From: QUBU01 sp014337915 | Lineage (GTDB): Bacteria; Pseudomonadota; Gammaproteobacteria; Steroidobacterales; GCA-2729495 | DNA: 64,000 nucleotides | Direction of reading: 5' to 3' | Assembly (NCBI GenBank): GCA_030263395.1 | Contig: SZOW01000015.1 | Span: forward strand, 1 to 64,000 | In this document: positions 33,252 through 42,231 of the stretch, in pieces | Layout: each line of letters begins with the position of its first letter | How positions within the stretch are numbered: the stretch's first letter is position 1 | Program-made: the position numbers and the translations under genes | Notes under the pieces: model-generated | What the model was told of the DNA's origin: nothing | The model's database searches: none | Seen by the model: only the letters and a program-made list of their open reading frames with translations

Positions 33252-34754
33252 ATGCCCGCACTGGTGAATGCCCTGCGCGAGGCGCTGGCCGGCTTCCCGG
33301 CCGGCGCACCGGCACTCGTCGACGCCGGCGGAACGCTCAGCGCCAGCACACTGCTCGACCAGGTCGCGCGCGAAAGCCGCTGGCTCGCCAGCTGTGGTGC
33401 ACAGCGTTTCGGGCTGCTGGCCGACAACGGCCGTGGCTGGGCGATCGCCGACCTGGCGCTGCTCGCCGCCGGCCGGCCCTGCATCCCGCTGCCGCAGCAT
33501 TTCGGGCCCGGCCAGCTGCGCCATGCACTGGACAGCGCGGGCGTGGACGCCGTGCTCAGCGATGAACCGCGGCGCCTGCTGGAACTCGAAGCCGGCTTCG
33601 TCGTCCGCGGCCATGGCGCCGGCACCGGCCTGGCGCTGCTGATGCGCGACCGGGAGCAGCAGGCGCCGGTAATCCTGCCGCCCGGCACGCTCAAGGTCAC
33701 CTACACCTCGGGCAGCACGGCGGAACCCAAGGGGGTCTGCCTGGGCGACGCAACACTCGCCGCGGTGGCAACCTCGATCGCCAGCGTCGGCCGCAGGCTC
33801 GGCCTGCGCCGCCACCTCTGCCTGCTGCCGCTGGCCACGCTGCTGGAAAATGTCGCCGGCCTGCATGCGGCCTGGCTCGCAGGGGCTTGCTGCGACCTCG
33901 GTGCGGGCGCGGCTGGCGCCATCGCCCGCGGCTCGCTCACCCCCGGCATCCTGCTCGGAGAGATCGACCGCGCCGCGCCCGAAAGCATGATCCTCGTACC
34001 CGAGCTGCTGCGCATCCTGGAGGCAGCGGCCACCCGGGGCTGGACGGCAGCGGAGGCGAAATTCATTGCCGTGGGCGGCGCCCGGGTCGCCCCCGAGCTG
34101 CTGGAGCGCGCAACCGCAGCGGGGCTGCCGGTGTTCGAGGGTTACGGCCTGAGCGAGTGCGGATCGGTGGTCAGCCTCAACCTGCCGGGCGCCTCGCGTC
34201 CCGGTACCGCAGGCCAGCCCCTGCCGCATGCCGAAGTGCGCGTGGACGAGCACGGCGAAATCCACGTTGCCGGCAGCGTCATGGCCGGTTACGTCGGTGG
34301 TACGGCCTCCACGACCGAAATCGCCACCGGCGATCTCGGCGAACTGGACGAGGCCGGTTACCTGCATATCAGCGGCCGCATCAAGAACCTGCTCATCACC
34401 TCGCTCGGGCGCAACCTGTCGCCGGAATGGATCGAGAGCGAACTGTGCGCCGAACCCGCCATCGGCCAGGCCGTGGTCTTCGGCGAGGCACGTGAGCGCC
34501 TGGTGGCGCTGCTGGCGCCGGCGCGCGCCGATGTGCCCGCGGCAGCGGTGGCGGCCGCGGTCGGCCGCGCCAACCTGCGCCTGCCCGGCTACGCCAGGAT
34601 TTCCCGTCACCACCTGCTGCGCGAACCGCTGACCGCAGCGGCCGGGCTGCTCACTGCGAATGGACGGCCGCGGCGCGAGCGCATCCTCGCCTGCCACGGC
34701 GATCTCATCGACGCACTCTACCTGGAGGACCAACGTGCCCGGCTCCCTGCATGA
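33252..34754 (+). CDS. AMP-dependent synthetase/ligase
   Basis: 500 residues of the ANL superfamily. The P-loop is TYTSGSTAEPKGVCLG, the aromatic motif GYGLSECGSVVS, and the ATP-ribose and hinge motifs TGDLGELDEAGYLHISGRIKNL. The C-terminal A10 motif reads LLTANGRPRRERI, with Arg where the catalytic Lys of the adenylation step usually lies. It would activate a carboxylic acid, likely a fatty acid, as an acyl-adenylate and perhaps acyl-CoA or a transferred acyl group. It starts 2 nt after the hemolysin-like gene and overlaps the next gene by 20 nt, so translation is coupled. The N-terminal domain is short relative to long-chain acyl-CoA ligases. Confidence 0.88.
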   Translation: MPALVNALREALAGFPAGAPALVDAGGTLSASTLLDQVARESRWLASCGAQRFGLLADNGRGWAIADLALLAAGRPCIPLPQHFGPGQLRHALDSAGVDAVLSDEPRRLLELEAGFVVRGHGAGTGLALLMRDREQQAPVILPPGTLKVTYTSGSTAEPKGVCLGDATLAAVATSIASVGRRLGLRRHLCLLPLATLLENVAGLHAAWLAGACCDLGAGAAGAIARGSLTPGILLGEIDRAAPESMILVPELLRILEAAATRGWTAAEAKFIAVGGARVAPELLERATAAGLPVFEGYGLSECGSVVSLNLPGASRPGTAGQPLPHAEVRVDEHGEIHVAGSVMAGYVGGTASTTEIATGDLGELDEAGYLHISGRIKNLLITSLGRNLSPEWIESELCAEPAIGQAVVFGEARERLVALLAPARADVPAAAVAAAVGRANLRLPGYARISRHHLLREPLTAAAGLLTANGRPRRERILACHGDLIDALYLEDQRARLPA

Positions 34755-35430
34755 ACGACTGCTGCAGGCGACGCAGCAGGAAAACGCCTTCCTGCTGTCC
34801 GCCGAACCGATCCACGACGCGCTGGCGGGTGTCATCAGCCTGCCGCGCTACCTGGCCTTCCTCGGCGAGGCGTACCAGCACGTGCGCCACACAGTGCCGC
34901 TGCTGATGACCGCGGGCAGCCGCCTGCCGGCGCGCCTCGGCTGGCTGCAGTCGCCGGTGCTCCACTACATCGCGGAGGAAGCCGGGCACGACGAGTGGAT
35001 CCTCAACGACATCCGTGCCGCCGGCGGTGATGCGCAGGCGGTGCGCAACGCCCGGCCGCACCCGGCGACCGACGCGCTGGTGGCCCGGGTTTATGACCAG
35101 GTGCAGCGGCGCAATCCGGTGGGCATCTTCGGCATGGTGCATGTGCTGGAAGGCAGCAGTGCAGCGCTGGCGCTGGACGCCGCCGACCGCATCCAGGCCA
35201 CGCTCGGGCTGCCCGACGCCGCCTTCACCTACCTGCGCAGCCATGGCGAACTCGACCGCGAGCATGTCCAGGACCTGAGGTCGATCCTCGACCGCCTCAG
35301 CGATGCCGACGACCATGCGGCCGTCATCGACTGCGCACGCAGCGTGTACTGGCTGTATGGCCACATGTTCCGGGCCCTGGACAGCATCCAGGTCCCGCTG
35401 GCGGCAGCGCCGCAGGCGCAGACCGCATGA
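34735..35430 (+). CDS. Heme-oxygenase-like (TenA/HDO-type) iron-dependent redox enzyme
   Basis: 231 residues, all helical, of the heme-oxygenase-like fold. Candidate metal ligands are E82 and H85 (YIAEEAGHDEW), E139 (MVHVLEGSS), and H177 with D180 (HGELDREHVQDL). Their spacing recalls the iron site of UndA-type oxidases as I remember it. Such enzymes do oxidative decarboxylation, N-oxygenation or C-C cleavage in natural-product pathways. The start is GTG 34735, with GGAGGA just upstream, inside the end of the ligase gene. The stop overlaps the next start (ATGA). The substrate is presumably the acid activated by the ligase or its product. Confidence 0.82.
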   Translation: MPGSLHERLLQATQQENAFLLSAEPIHDALAGVISLPRYLAFLGEAYQHVRHTVPLLMTAGSRLPARLGWLQSPVLHYIAEEAGHDEWILNDIRAAGGDAQAVRNARPHPATDALVARVYDQVQRRNPVGIFGMVHVLEGSSAALALDAADRIQATLGLPDAAFTYLRSHGELDREHVQDLRSILDRLSDADDHAAVIDCARSVYWLYGHMFRALDSIQVPLAAAPQAQTA

Positions 35431-36275
35431 ACCTCGGCCAGGCAAGGGTACTGGTCACCGGTGGCGCCGGCGGCATCGGCGCGGCGATCGCCGCGGAGCT
35501 GCTGGCCGCCAGCGCCCGGGTCATGCTCGCCGACGTGAACGCCGGGGCGCTGGCCGGAGTCGCCTCCAGGCTCGGTGCTGCCGATGGCTGCCTCACCGCG
35601 ATGGTGGCCGATCTCGGCGACACGGCCAGCCGCAACGCGCTCTGCAGCCAGGCCATTGCCTGGGGCGTGAATATCGTGGTGAACAATGCCGGCGTCAGCC
35701 ATTTCGGCCTGCACGACGAGCTGACGCCCGAGCAGATCGGGCAGACGCTGGCCATCAACACGCTGGCGCCGCTGCTGCTGGTGGCCGAGCTGCTGCCGCA
35801 CCTCAAGGCGCAACCGCAAGCGCAGCTGCTCAATATGGGCTCGGTATTCGGCCACATCGGCTACCCGGGCTACGCCGCCTACTCGGCCAGCAAGTTCGCG
35901 CTCCGCGGTTTCAGCGAGGCGCTGCGCCGCGAACTGGCGGAAAGCAGCGTGCGGGTGCACTACCTGGCCCCGCGCGCCACGCGCACACCGCTGAATTCCG
36001 CGGCAGTGACCCGCATGAATGTCGAGCTGAAGGTGGCCATGGACCCGCCCGTGGTGGTTGCCCGTGCCGTGCGCCGCACCCTGCAGCGCGAAACCGCCTC
36101 TGCCGTGATCGGCTGGCCCGAGAAACTCTTCGCGCGGCTGAATGCCCTGCTGCCCGGGATGGTGGATGGCGCCATCCGCCGGCAACTACCCGTGATCCGT
36201 CGCCACGCACAGCGGCCGCAGGCGCCATCCACGGCTGCCGCCTCAATCACAGATCCCAGGAGTCATCCCGCATGA
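35427..36275 (+). CDS. Short-chain dehydrogenase/reductase in the ligase/HDO operon
   Basis: 282 residues of classical SDR: VTGGAGGIGAAIAAE cofactor motif, NNAGVSHFG, GSVFGHIGYPGYAAYSASKFAL with catalytic Ser, Tyr and Lys. The C-terminal region (ASAVIGWPEKLFARLNALLPGMVDGAIRRQ, split by turns) is hydrophobic and amphipathic and may bind membranes, as in lipid-acting SDRs. It overlaps both neighbours by 4 nt. It probably reduces or oxidises a keto/hydroxy group in the operon's product. Confidence 0.88.
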   Translation: MNLGQARVLVTGGAGGIGAAIAAELLAASARVMLADVNAGALAGVASRLGAADGCLTAMVADLGDTASRNALCSQAIAWGVNIVVNNAGVSHFGLHDELTPEQIGQTLAINTLAPLLLVAELLPHLKAQPQAQLLNMGSVFGHIGYPGYAAYSASKFALRGFSEALRRELAESSVRVHYLAPRATRTPLNSAAVTRMNVELKVAMDPPVVVARAVRRTLQRETASAVIGWPEKLFARLNALLPGMVDGAIRRQLPVIRRHAQRPQAPSTAAASITDPRSHPA

Positions 36276-36937
36276 ATCACCGCCCGCTCTTCGCCCTTGC
36301 CTCAATGATCCTCGGCGCCATGCTGTACCTGCCCGGCAGCAGCGCGCGCGCCGACGCCGCCTTCGACACCGAGCTCAACGGCGTGCGCGATGCCTGGGCA
36401 GTGGCCCGCTACCAGCTGCCCGCCGACCAGCAGGAGGCGGCTTTCGAGAAACTGATGGCGCGCTCGGCTGCGTTCGCCGATCACAACCCGCAGCAGCCCG
36501 AGGCATTGATCTGGGACGGGATCGTGCAGAGCACCTACGCCGGGGTGCACGGCGGACTCGGCGCCCTCGGCGCGGCGAAACGTGCGAAGGCGCGCTTCGA
36601 GGCGGCCCTGGCCATCGATGAACGCGCACTCGATGGCTCGGCCTACACCAGCCTCGGCACGCTGTACCACAAGGTACCGGGCTGGCCGATCGGCTTCGGC
36701 AGTGACGAGAAGGCGCGCCAGTGCCTGGAGAAGGCCCTGGCGATCAGTCCCGGCGGCATCGACCCCAACTACTTCTACGGCGAATTCCTCTACGACGACG
36801 GCGACTATGCGCAGGCGTTGAAGCACCTGCAGGCCGCGCAGCAGGCGCCGCCACGGCCGGGCCGCGAGCTGGCCGATGCCGGACGCCAGGGCGAGATCCG
36901 CGAGCTCCTCGCCAAAGTACGGAAAAAGCTGCGTTGA
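36272..36937 (+). CDS. Exported TPR-like protein, last gene of the operon
   Basis: 221 residues. A signal peptide (MNHRPLFALASMILGAMLYL, cleavage near ARA) precedes a helical-repeat domain: EALIWDGIVQSTYAGVHGG, RAKARFEAALAIDERALDGSAYTSLGTLY, CLEKALAISPGGIDPNYFYGEFLYDDGDY and KHLQAAQQAP, spaced like TPR motifs. It starts inside the SDR stop codon. It may be a periplasmic adaptor for export or assembly of the operon's product. A 9-bp inverted repeat without a T run (36951-36988) lies between it and convergent tamB. Confidence 0.8.
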   Translation: MNHRPLFALASMILGAMLYLPGSSARADAAFDTELNGVRDAWAVARYQLPADQQEAAFEKLMARSAAFADHNPQQPEALIWDGIVQSTYAGVHGGLGALGAAKRAKARFEAALAIDERALDGSAYTSLGTLYHKVPGWPIGFGSDEKARQCLEKALAISPGGIDPNYFYGEFLYDDGDYAQALKHLQAAQQAPPRPGRELADAGRQGEIRELLAKVRKKLR

Positions 36938-36950
36938 GAATCACGCTGCG

Positions 36951-36988
36951 CCGGCCTGCGCTGTTCCGCTCGGGTCCGTGCAGGCCGG
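36951..36988. terminator. Possible hairpin between convergent operon ends
   Basis: CCGGCCTGC and GCAGGCCGG are perfect inverted repeats separated by 20 nt, between the stops of the TPR gene and tamB. There is no T run on either side, so a factor-independent terminator is not assured. Confidence 0.35.
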
Positions 36989-36995
36989 GCAAATC

Positions 36996-39900
36996 TCAGT
37001 CGCGCTCCACCGAATAGACCAGGTCGAGCGACTGGTCCTCGCCGCTCGAGGCCTCGATGCTGAAGTTGCGGTTTAGCCGGTAGCGCGCCATCACGGTGCC
37101 GATCTGGTTGAACAGCCCGTAGCTGAAGCGCAGGTAGAGGTCCGAACCGAGTTGCTTGCCGGCCACAACCTGGGCCTCGTTGAGCGCCCCGCCCTCCACG
37201 CCGAGCTCATCGAGGGTCACGGCGCTGCCGATGGCCTGGGTCAGCGGCGAAGTCTGCTGGATGCCCAGCGCCAGCGCCGCGCCGGCCACCGCCGACTGGT
37301 CGTTCTGGCTGCCGCCCTGCATCGGATGCCCGGCGATGAGGTAGGAGATGGCATCGGCCTGCGACATGGCGGGATCCGAGAACACCTGGCTCTGGGGCCG
37401 GCTCGCCGTGCCGGAGAGCTGGATGCCCGCGGTGACGCTGCGCCCCTCGTAGTCCACGCGCCGGCTGGCACGGATGTCCACCGCCGGATCATCCAGCGGC
37501 CCGGAGAACCCCAACGTGCCACGCTCGATGACCAGTTCCTTGCCATAGGCGCCGAAGCGGCCTTCCTTCAGGTGCAGCACGCCGAAACCGCGCGGCGTTC
37601 CGTCCGCCGCCTGCGACAGCTTGAGCGTGCCTTGCAGCAGTGTGTCGAGGCCAAAGCCCTCGAGATGCACCTTGCGGCCCAGCTCGACCTCGATCTCCCC
37701 GCCGATGATGGTGCCGATGGCGGACGAGCCGGCCCGCGGCGGCCGGTCGCGGATGACGGTGTCGCGCGATGGCGATACTGCGCTCTGCGGCAGCTGCCGC
37801 ACCACGATCTCCGCCTGCGGGATGACGATCCGGCCCGAGCCGGCCAGGCTGCCGGGCGCGAAATCCAGCCGCAGCTCCGGCGACACCTGCACATGGCGGT
37901 CGGGCAGGCGCACCGCATCGACGCGCTCACCGCGCAGCCGCAGCCAGCCGCGCGGGCCACCAGCGGCCAGGGGCAGCAGTTCGCCGTCGATGCCGAGCCT
38001 GCCACCCGCCATGGCACTGCCATCGACCCGCAGCGTCTCGCTGCCGTCGCCGAGCAGCGCCAGATCGATGGCCTCGAGCTTCACGCCGAGGTCGGGAAGC
38101 GCGACAGTACCCCCGAGCAGGCGTGCAGCGCCGGCCAGGCGCGGCGCGCGCAGGCTGCCGGTCGCCTGGACATCGATCGTCACCCGCCCGCTCACCTCCG
38201 AGACGTCCACATCGCCGGCCAGCAGCGGCACCAGCGGCGCGATGTCCGGGAGCCCCCCGGAGAGCTGTGCCTCGAACGGCGCATCGGGGCCTGGCGGCGC
38301 CTGCATGCGCGCCTGGCCGGATAGCTTCAGGCCCTCCTGGCCCTGGATGTCGAGATGCAGCTCGCCGGACTGCGGCGTCAGGCTGGCGCGGGCTTCGACG
38401 GTCGGCAGCGTGGTAACGAGCGGCTCATCGCCACCGGTGTAATAGACCGTGGTGCCCTGTTGCCGCCACTGCAGCACCGCGCTGGCACCGGCTGCCGTGA
38501 GGCCCGCGACCAGGCTCGCATCCGCACGGCCGGTAACGGCCAGGTCCTCGCCCAGCCAGCGATTGAAGCGTGCCAGGTCCAGCTCGTGCAGCTCCGCGGC
38601 GAGCGCGGATTCCCGCGGCGTCCAGCGCGCGCGGCTGATACAGAGCGCGGTGGGCGCCTGCTCCCAGCAGTGGGCACCGATCTCTGCCTGCGTTGCCGCG
38701 AGGACCAGCGCCGGCTCACCCGCGAGGCGCCAGGTGCCGGCCGCATCGGCGCTGATCTCGGCGGCCGTGAGCTGGTGACGCAGTGCCGCGCCGTCCCAGC
38801 GTCCCGCGCTCGCCAGTGTCACCGCGACCGGACCGCCGTGTAGCCCGGCCTGCAGGCGATGAGCGTCCAGTGTGCCCTCGACCCGGGCTTCGAGATCGCC
38901 CACCGCCAGTTCGCCGGCGCGGATGCCGCGGGCGACCAGCTCCACATCCGTGCGCTGGCTGCGATCGACCTGGATGCGCAACTGCGCCTGGGCCACGCGG
39001 TTTGCGTCCAATGCCAGCGAGCTGGCCTGCGCCTCGAGGCTGACGACCGGCCGCAGCCGCGTTCCGGCCAGCGTCGCCTGGCCCGAGAGCCGGCCTTCGA
39101 GTCCCGGCCAGAGCAGCGCGAGCTGCGGCAGGTCGAACTCGAAGCGGCCGGCGAGCCGCGTGCCGATACTGCCATGCGCGTTCAACCGATTGGGCCCGGC
39201 GCGCAGCGCGAGCCTGTCGAAGGCCAGCGTGTCATCCGCGTAGGCCAGCACGCCGCTGCCGGCCAGCGGACGGCCCATCAGCCGACCCTGCAGCTCCACG
39301 ATCTCCATGCGCAGCGGCCGCTCCGGTGCCATCGCCAGCCGCAGCCGGCCGGAGAAGCGGCCGTCGAGGCCGGGACGGAAGGCGGCGGTGTCGACGTCGC
39401 GGGCGATGACGTCCAGGCGCAGCCGCGGCCCGGCCGCCGCGAGGTCGATGACGCCGCGTGTCGCCAGCAGGCCGCTGGCGCCCTCCACGCGCGCCTGCTC
39501 GATCACCACCTGGCTGGCGTTGCCGCGGGCGCGCGCCGTCGCGGCCAGCGCCGGCAGCGTGGCGCCGGCCAGCTGCGCCTGCAGCGTGCCGGTCCAGTCG
39601 GCCAGCGTCCCGGACAGCGCCAGCTTGCCGGCGCGCGCCTCGACGCGGCCCAGCCCCGGCAGCTCACGCGCCAGCGAGATCCAGCCCGCATTGGCCTCGA
39701 TGCGCGGCTGCGTCGCCAGGCCACGCAGCCTGGCGTGGACGATGACGCCTTCCGGAACACGGATCGCCTGGGCAATCACCAGCTCATCGAGGTTGCCCTG
39801 CGCGGTGCCCATGCCTGACAGCCGCTGCGCCGGCAGGCTCCAGCCGATGCGCGCCGCGATCGGCAGTGGCGGCCGAAGTTCCGCGCTGCCGGCGAGTTGC

Positions 39901-40424
39901 AGGTGCAGGCCGGCGAAATCGCCAGCTGCGTGGTTGACCTGCAGCTGTGAACCGCGCAGGCGGCCACCCGCCTGCAGCCCGGTAATGGTCCAGGCCTGCC
40001 CATCGCGGTGCAGCTCCAGCACCGGCACGGCGAGCTGGCGCAGGCGCAGCGGAATGGGCGTGGTCACCGTGGGCATCACGAACGGTTTGTCGGGACCCGG
40101 CGGCGGCAGGTCCACCGCCACGCGCGCGGCCGCCAGTCGCTCGATCCGCAACTGGCCGCGCAACAGGGCCGCCGGGCGCAGCAGCAGCTCGAGATCCTCG
40201 ATGTGGACCGTCAGCTCACCGGCCTGGATGTCCAGGCTTGCGGCACGCAATCCGGTGCCCAGGCTGCCATCGACACCCCGCAACATCACCGCGCCGCCGC
40301 TGGAGGCCTCGGCCACCGCAGCCAGCCAGCGTGCGCCCGCCGTGGTAGCGGTGAGAAGCAGTACCGCAGCAACCAGCCCGGCGACCAGCAGCAGCAACAG
40401 CCCTGCCAGCCAGCGCCAGGTCAC
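36996..40424 (-). CDS. tamB: Translocation and assembly module protein TamB
   Basis: 1142 residues, anchored by one N-terminal helix (LAGLLLLLVAGLVAAVLLL) and followed by a very long beta-rich AsmA-like rod. The C-terminal DUF490 domain includes FGAYGKELVIERGTLGFSGPLDDPAVDIRASR, RPQSQVFSDPAMSQADAISYLIAGHP, GKQLGSDLYLRFSYGLF and a final RYRLNRNFSIEASSGEDQSLDLVYSVERD-type strand. It spans the periplasm and works with TamA in outer-membrane assembly and lipid transport. Its start overlaps the tamA stop by 4 nt. Confidence 0.95.
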   Translation of the reverse strand: MTWRWLAGLLLLLVAGLVAAVLLLTATTAGARWLAAVAEASSGGAVMLRGVDGSLGTGLRAASLDIQAGELTVHIEDLELLLRPAALLRGQLRIERLAAARVAVDLPPPGPDKPFVMPTVTTPIPLRLRQLAVPVLELHRDGQAWTITGLQAGGRLRGSQLQVNHAAGDFAGLHLQLAGSAELRPPLPIAARIGWSLPAQRLSGMGTAQGNLDELVIAQAIRVPEGVIVHARLRGLATQPRIEANAGWISLARELPGLGRVEARAGKLALSGTLADWTGTLQAQLAGATLPALAATARARGNASQVVIEQARVEGASGLLATRGVIDLAAAGPRLRLDVIARDVDTAAFRPGLDGRFSGRLRLAMAPERPLRMEIVELQGRLMGRPLAGSGVLAYADDTLAFDRLALRAGPNRLNAHGSIGTRLAGRFEFDLPQLALLWPGLEGRLSGQATLAGTRLRPVVSLEAQASSLALDANRVAQAQLRIQVDRSQRTDVELVARGIRAGELAVGDLEARVEGTLDAHRLQAGLHGGPVAVTLASAGRWDGAALRHQLTAAEISADAAGTWRLAGEPALVLAATQAEIGAHCWEQAPTALCISRARWTPRESALAAELHELDLARFNRWLGEDLAVTGRADASLVAGLTAAGASAVLQWRQQGTTVYYTGGDEPLVTTLPTVEARASLTPQSGELHLDIQGQEGLKLSGQARMQAPPGPDAPFEAQLSGGLPDIAPLVPLLAGDVDVSEVSGRVTIDVQATGSLRAPRLAGAARLLGGTVALPDLGVKLEAIDLALLGDGSETLRVDGSAMAGGRLGIDGELLPLAAGGPRGWLRLRGERVDAVRLPDRHVQVSPELRLDFAPGSLAGSGRIVIPQAEIVVRQLPQSAVSPSRDTVIRDRPPRAGSSAIGTIIGGEIEVELGRKVHLEGFGLDTLLQGTLKLSQAADGTPRGFGVLHLKEGRFGAYGKELVIERGTLGFSGPLDDPAVDIRASRRVDYEGRSVTAGIQLSGTASRPQSQVFSDPAMSQADAISYLIAGHPMQGGSQNDQSAVAGAALALGIQQTSPLTQAIGSAVTLDELGVEGGALNEAQVVAGKQLGSDLYLRFSYGLFNQIGTVMARYRLNRNFSIEASSGEDQSLDLVYSVERD

Positions 40425-42157
40425 AGGTCCGGCCCCAGGGTGACGTGCAGGCGCCAGCTGTCCGGGGCGTCCTTGTCCAGCGGGAAGGCGATGTCCACGC
40501 GCACCGGACCGAGCGGCGAATACCAGCGCAGGCCGCCGCCGACACCGGTCTTGAGCGTCAGGTCCGAGAAGTCGTCGAAAGCATTGCCGCTGTCGACGAA
40601 GGCCGCCAGCGACCAGTTGCCCCAGACGCGCTGGTCCACCTCGATGCTGCCGACCAGCTTGTGGCTGCCGCCGACCACCAGTCCCTGGTCGTCGGTGGGC
40701 CCGAGCGATTCATAGTCATAGCCGCGCACGCTGTAGTCACCGCCGACGAAGTAGCGCACCGAGGCCGGCAGCGTGCGGAACTTGTCCTTGAGCGTGGCAC
40801 CGGCCTCGGCGCGCAGCAGCAGGCGGCCGCCCGGCCAGACCGGCACGATGACCTTTCCGTAGAGATCGGCCTGCAGGAACTCCGCATCCGAGCCGATGAG
40901 CTCGGTGGTGCCGCTGACCTTGAGGCTGACGCGATGGCCCTTGTCGGGGCGGGTGATGGCCGGGCTGTCCGGAAGCTTGTGGGTCCAGCTCAGGCCGGGG
41001 ATCAGCAGGAACTCCCGGCTCTCTTCTTCGGCGATGGTGTAGTCCTCGACGCTGGCGTCGATGAACCGCGTCTCGATCCAGTCCGCGGGACGTCGCCGGT
41101 ACTCCTTGAGCCCGATCTTGTAGGTGTCGGAGCGCTTGGATGCCGTGTCCTCGTACTTGAACCCCGCGTCGATGCTCAGCCACTCGACCCGCGGGTCCTT
41201 GCGTGGCAGCCGATAGCTGACACCGACGATGGACTCCACCTTCGACAGGTCCATGCTGCTGTCGAACTGGTGCCCGGACTCGTTCAGGCGCCGGTTGGTG
41301 TAGCCGGCGCGGAACTTGAGGCCCTTGTCGGTGGAATAGCCGGTGCCCAGGGTATACAGCTGCCGTTTGGCGGCCGTGAGCACCACCGACACCGGCACTT
41401 CCAGGTCCGGCGGCGGCTGCGGGCTGCTGCGCAGGTCAACGGAGGAGAAATAGCCGGTGGCCAGCAGTGCATTGTAGAAGTCGCTGACCTTGGTGCCGTC
41501 ATAGGGATCGCCGGGGCGGAAATCGACGAAGCGCTCGACCAGGTCCGGTCGCACCACCTCCTGCTGGAAGGTGACCGGGCCGAAGTGGTAGCGCGGCCCG
41601 GAGTCGTAGTGCAGCACGATGTCGGCGGCGTTCTCCCGGGTGTAGACGTCGATGCGGCTCTCGGGGAAGGCGGCAGCAAAATAGCCGCGCTGCCGCGCGA
41701 GGTCGCCCAGCGCCTTCTTGAAGCGCTCGTAGTCGCCGTGATCCAGCTGGTCGCCCGGCTGCAGTGGCCGCGTCTTCAGCAGGCGCCTGAATCCCGGGTC
41801 GTCGGCGGCCTCGCCGGTCACCGCCACATCCACCTTGCGCAGGCGCACCGGTTCACCGGGATCGATCTGGATGCGGACCAGCCAGCAGCCGGACTCCACG
41901 CCGCTGTCGATGGCCAGCACCGGGTTGTAGTAGCCGTAGGCCTCCAGGGCCTCGCGGATCTCCGGGTCGGCCTTGCGGGTCAGCCGCCGCACCCGCCACG
42001 AGGGCGCATCGCAGCCGGCATCGCCCAGCGTCAGGTGGGCCATCACGTTGTCACGCAGCTTGCCACGCACACCGCTGACCTCGACTTTCGCCGACGCGGC
42101 GGTCCAGGCAAGCAGTGTGGACAGCAGGAAACCGGTGGCGACTCGCAGCGGCAGCAT
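40421..42157 (-). CDS. tamA: Translocation and assembly module protein TamA (Omp85 family)
   Basis: 578 residues. A signal peptide (to ASA) is followed by three POTRA domains (about 25-245; VSGVRGKLRDNVMAHL, VDVAVTGEA, FGPVTFQQEVVRPDLVERFVDFRPGDPY in parts). A 16-strand Omp85 barrel follows, with the conserved loop VRGYDYESLGP (V/IRGY) and the C-terminal GPVRVDIAFPLDK. It is the outer-membrane partner of TamB. The ATG at 42155-42157 gives the normal signal peptide; the frame to 42271 is longer than needed. It is divergent from the exported hypothetical gene, 74 bp apart. Confidence 0.95.
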   Translation of the reverse strand: MLPLRVATGFLLSTLLAWTAASAKVEVSGVRGKLRDNVMAHLTLGDAGCDAPSWRVRRLTRKADPEIREALEAYGYYNPVLAIDSGVESGCWLVRIQIDPGEPVRLRKVDVAVTGEAADDPGFRRLLKTRPLQPGDQLDHGDYERFKKALGDLARQRGYFAAAFPESRIDVYTRENAADIVLHYDSGPRYHFGPVTFQQEVVRPDLVERFVDFRPGDPYDGTKVSDFYNALLATGYFSSVDLRSSPQPPPDLEVPVSVVLTAAKRQLYTLGTGYSTDKGLKFRAGYTNRRLNESGHQFDSSMDLSKVESIVGVSYRLPRKDPRVEWLSIDAGFKYEDTASKRSDTYKIGLKEYRRRPADWIETRFIDASVEDYTIAEEESREFLLIPGLSWTHKLPDSPAITRPDKGHRVSLKVSGTTELIGSDAEFLQADLYGKVIVPVWPGGRLLLRAEAGATLKDKFRTLPASVRYFVGGDYSVRGYDYESLGPTDDQGLVVGGSHKLVGSIEVDQRVWGNWSLAAFVDSGNAFDDFSDLTLKTGVGGGLRWYSPLGPVRVDIAFPLDKDAPDSWRLHVTLGPDL

Positions 42158-42231
42158 CGGCGGCCAGCATACCTGCTGGCCCAGCCGGCGCCACCGTTGA
42201 CCCGCCCCCCTGGCTTGGGTTAACTGCAGCC

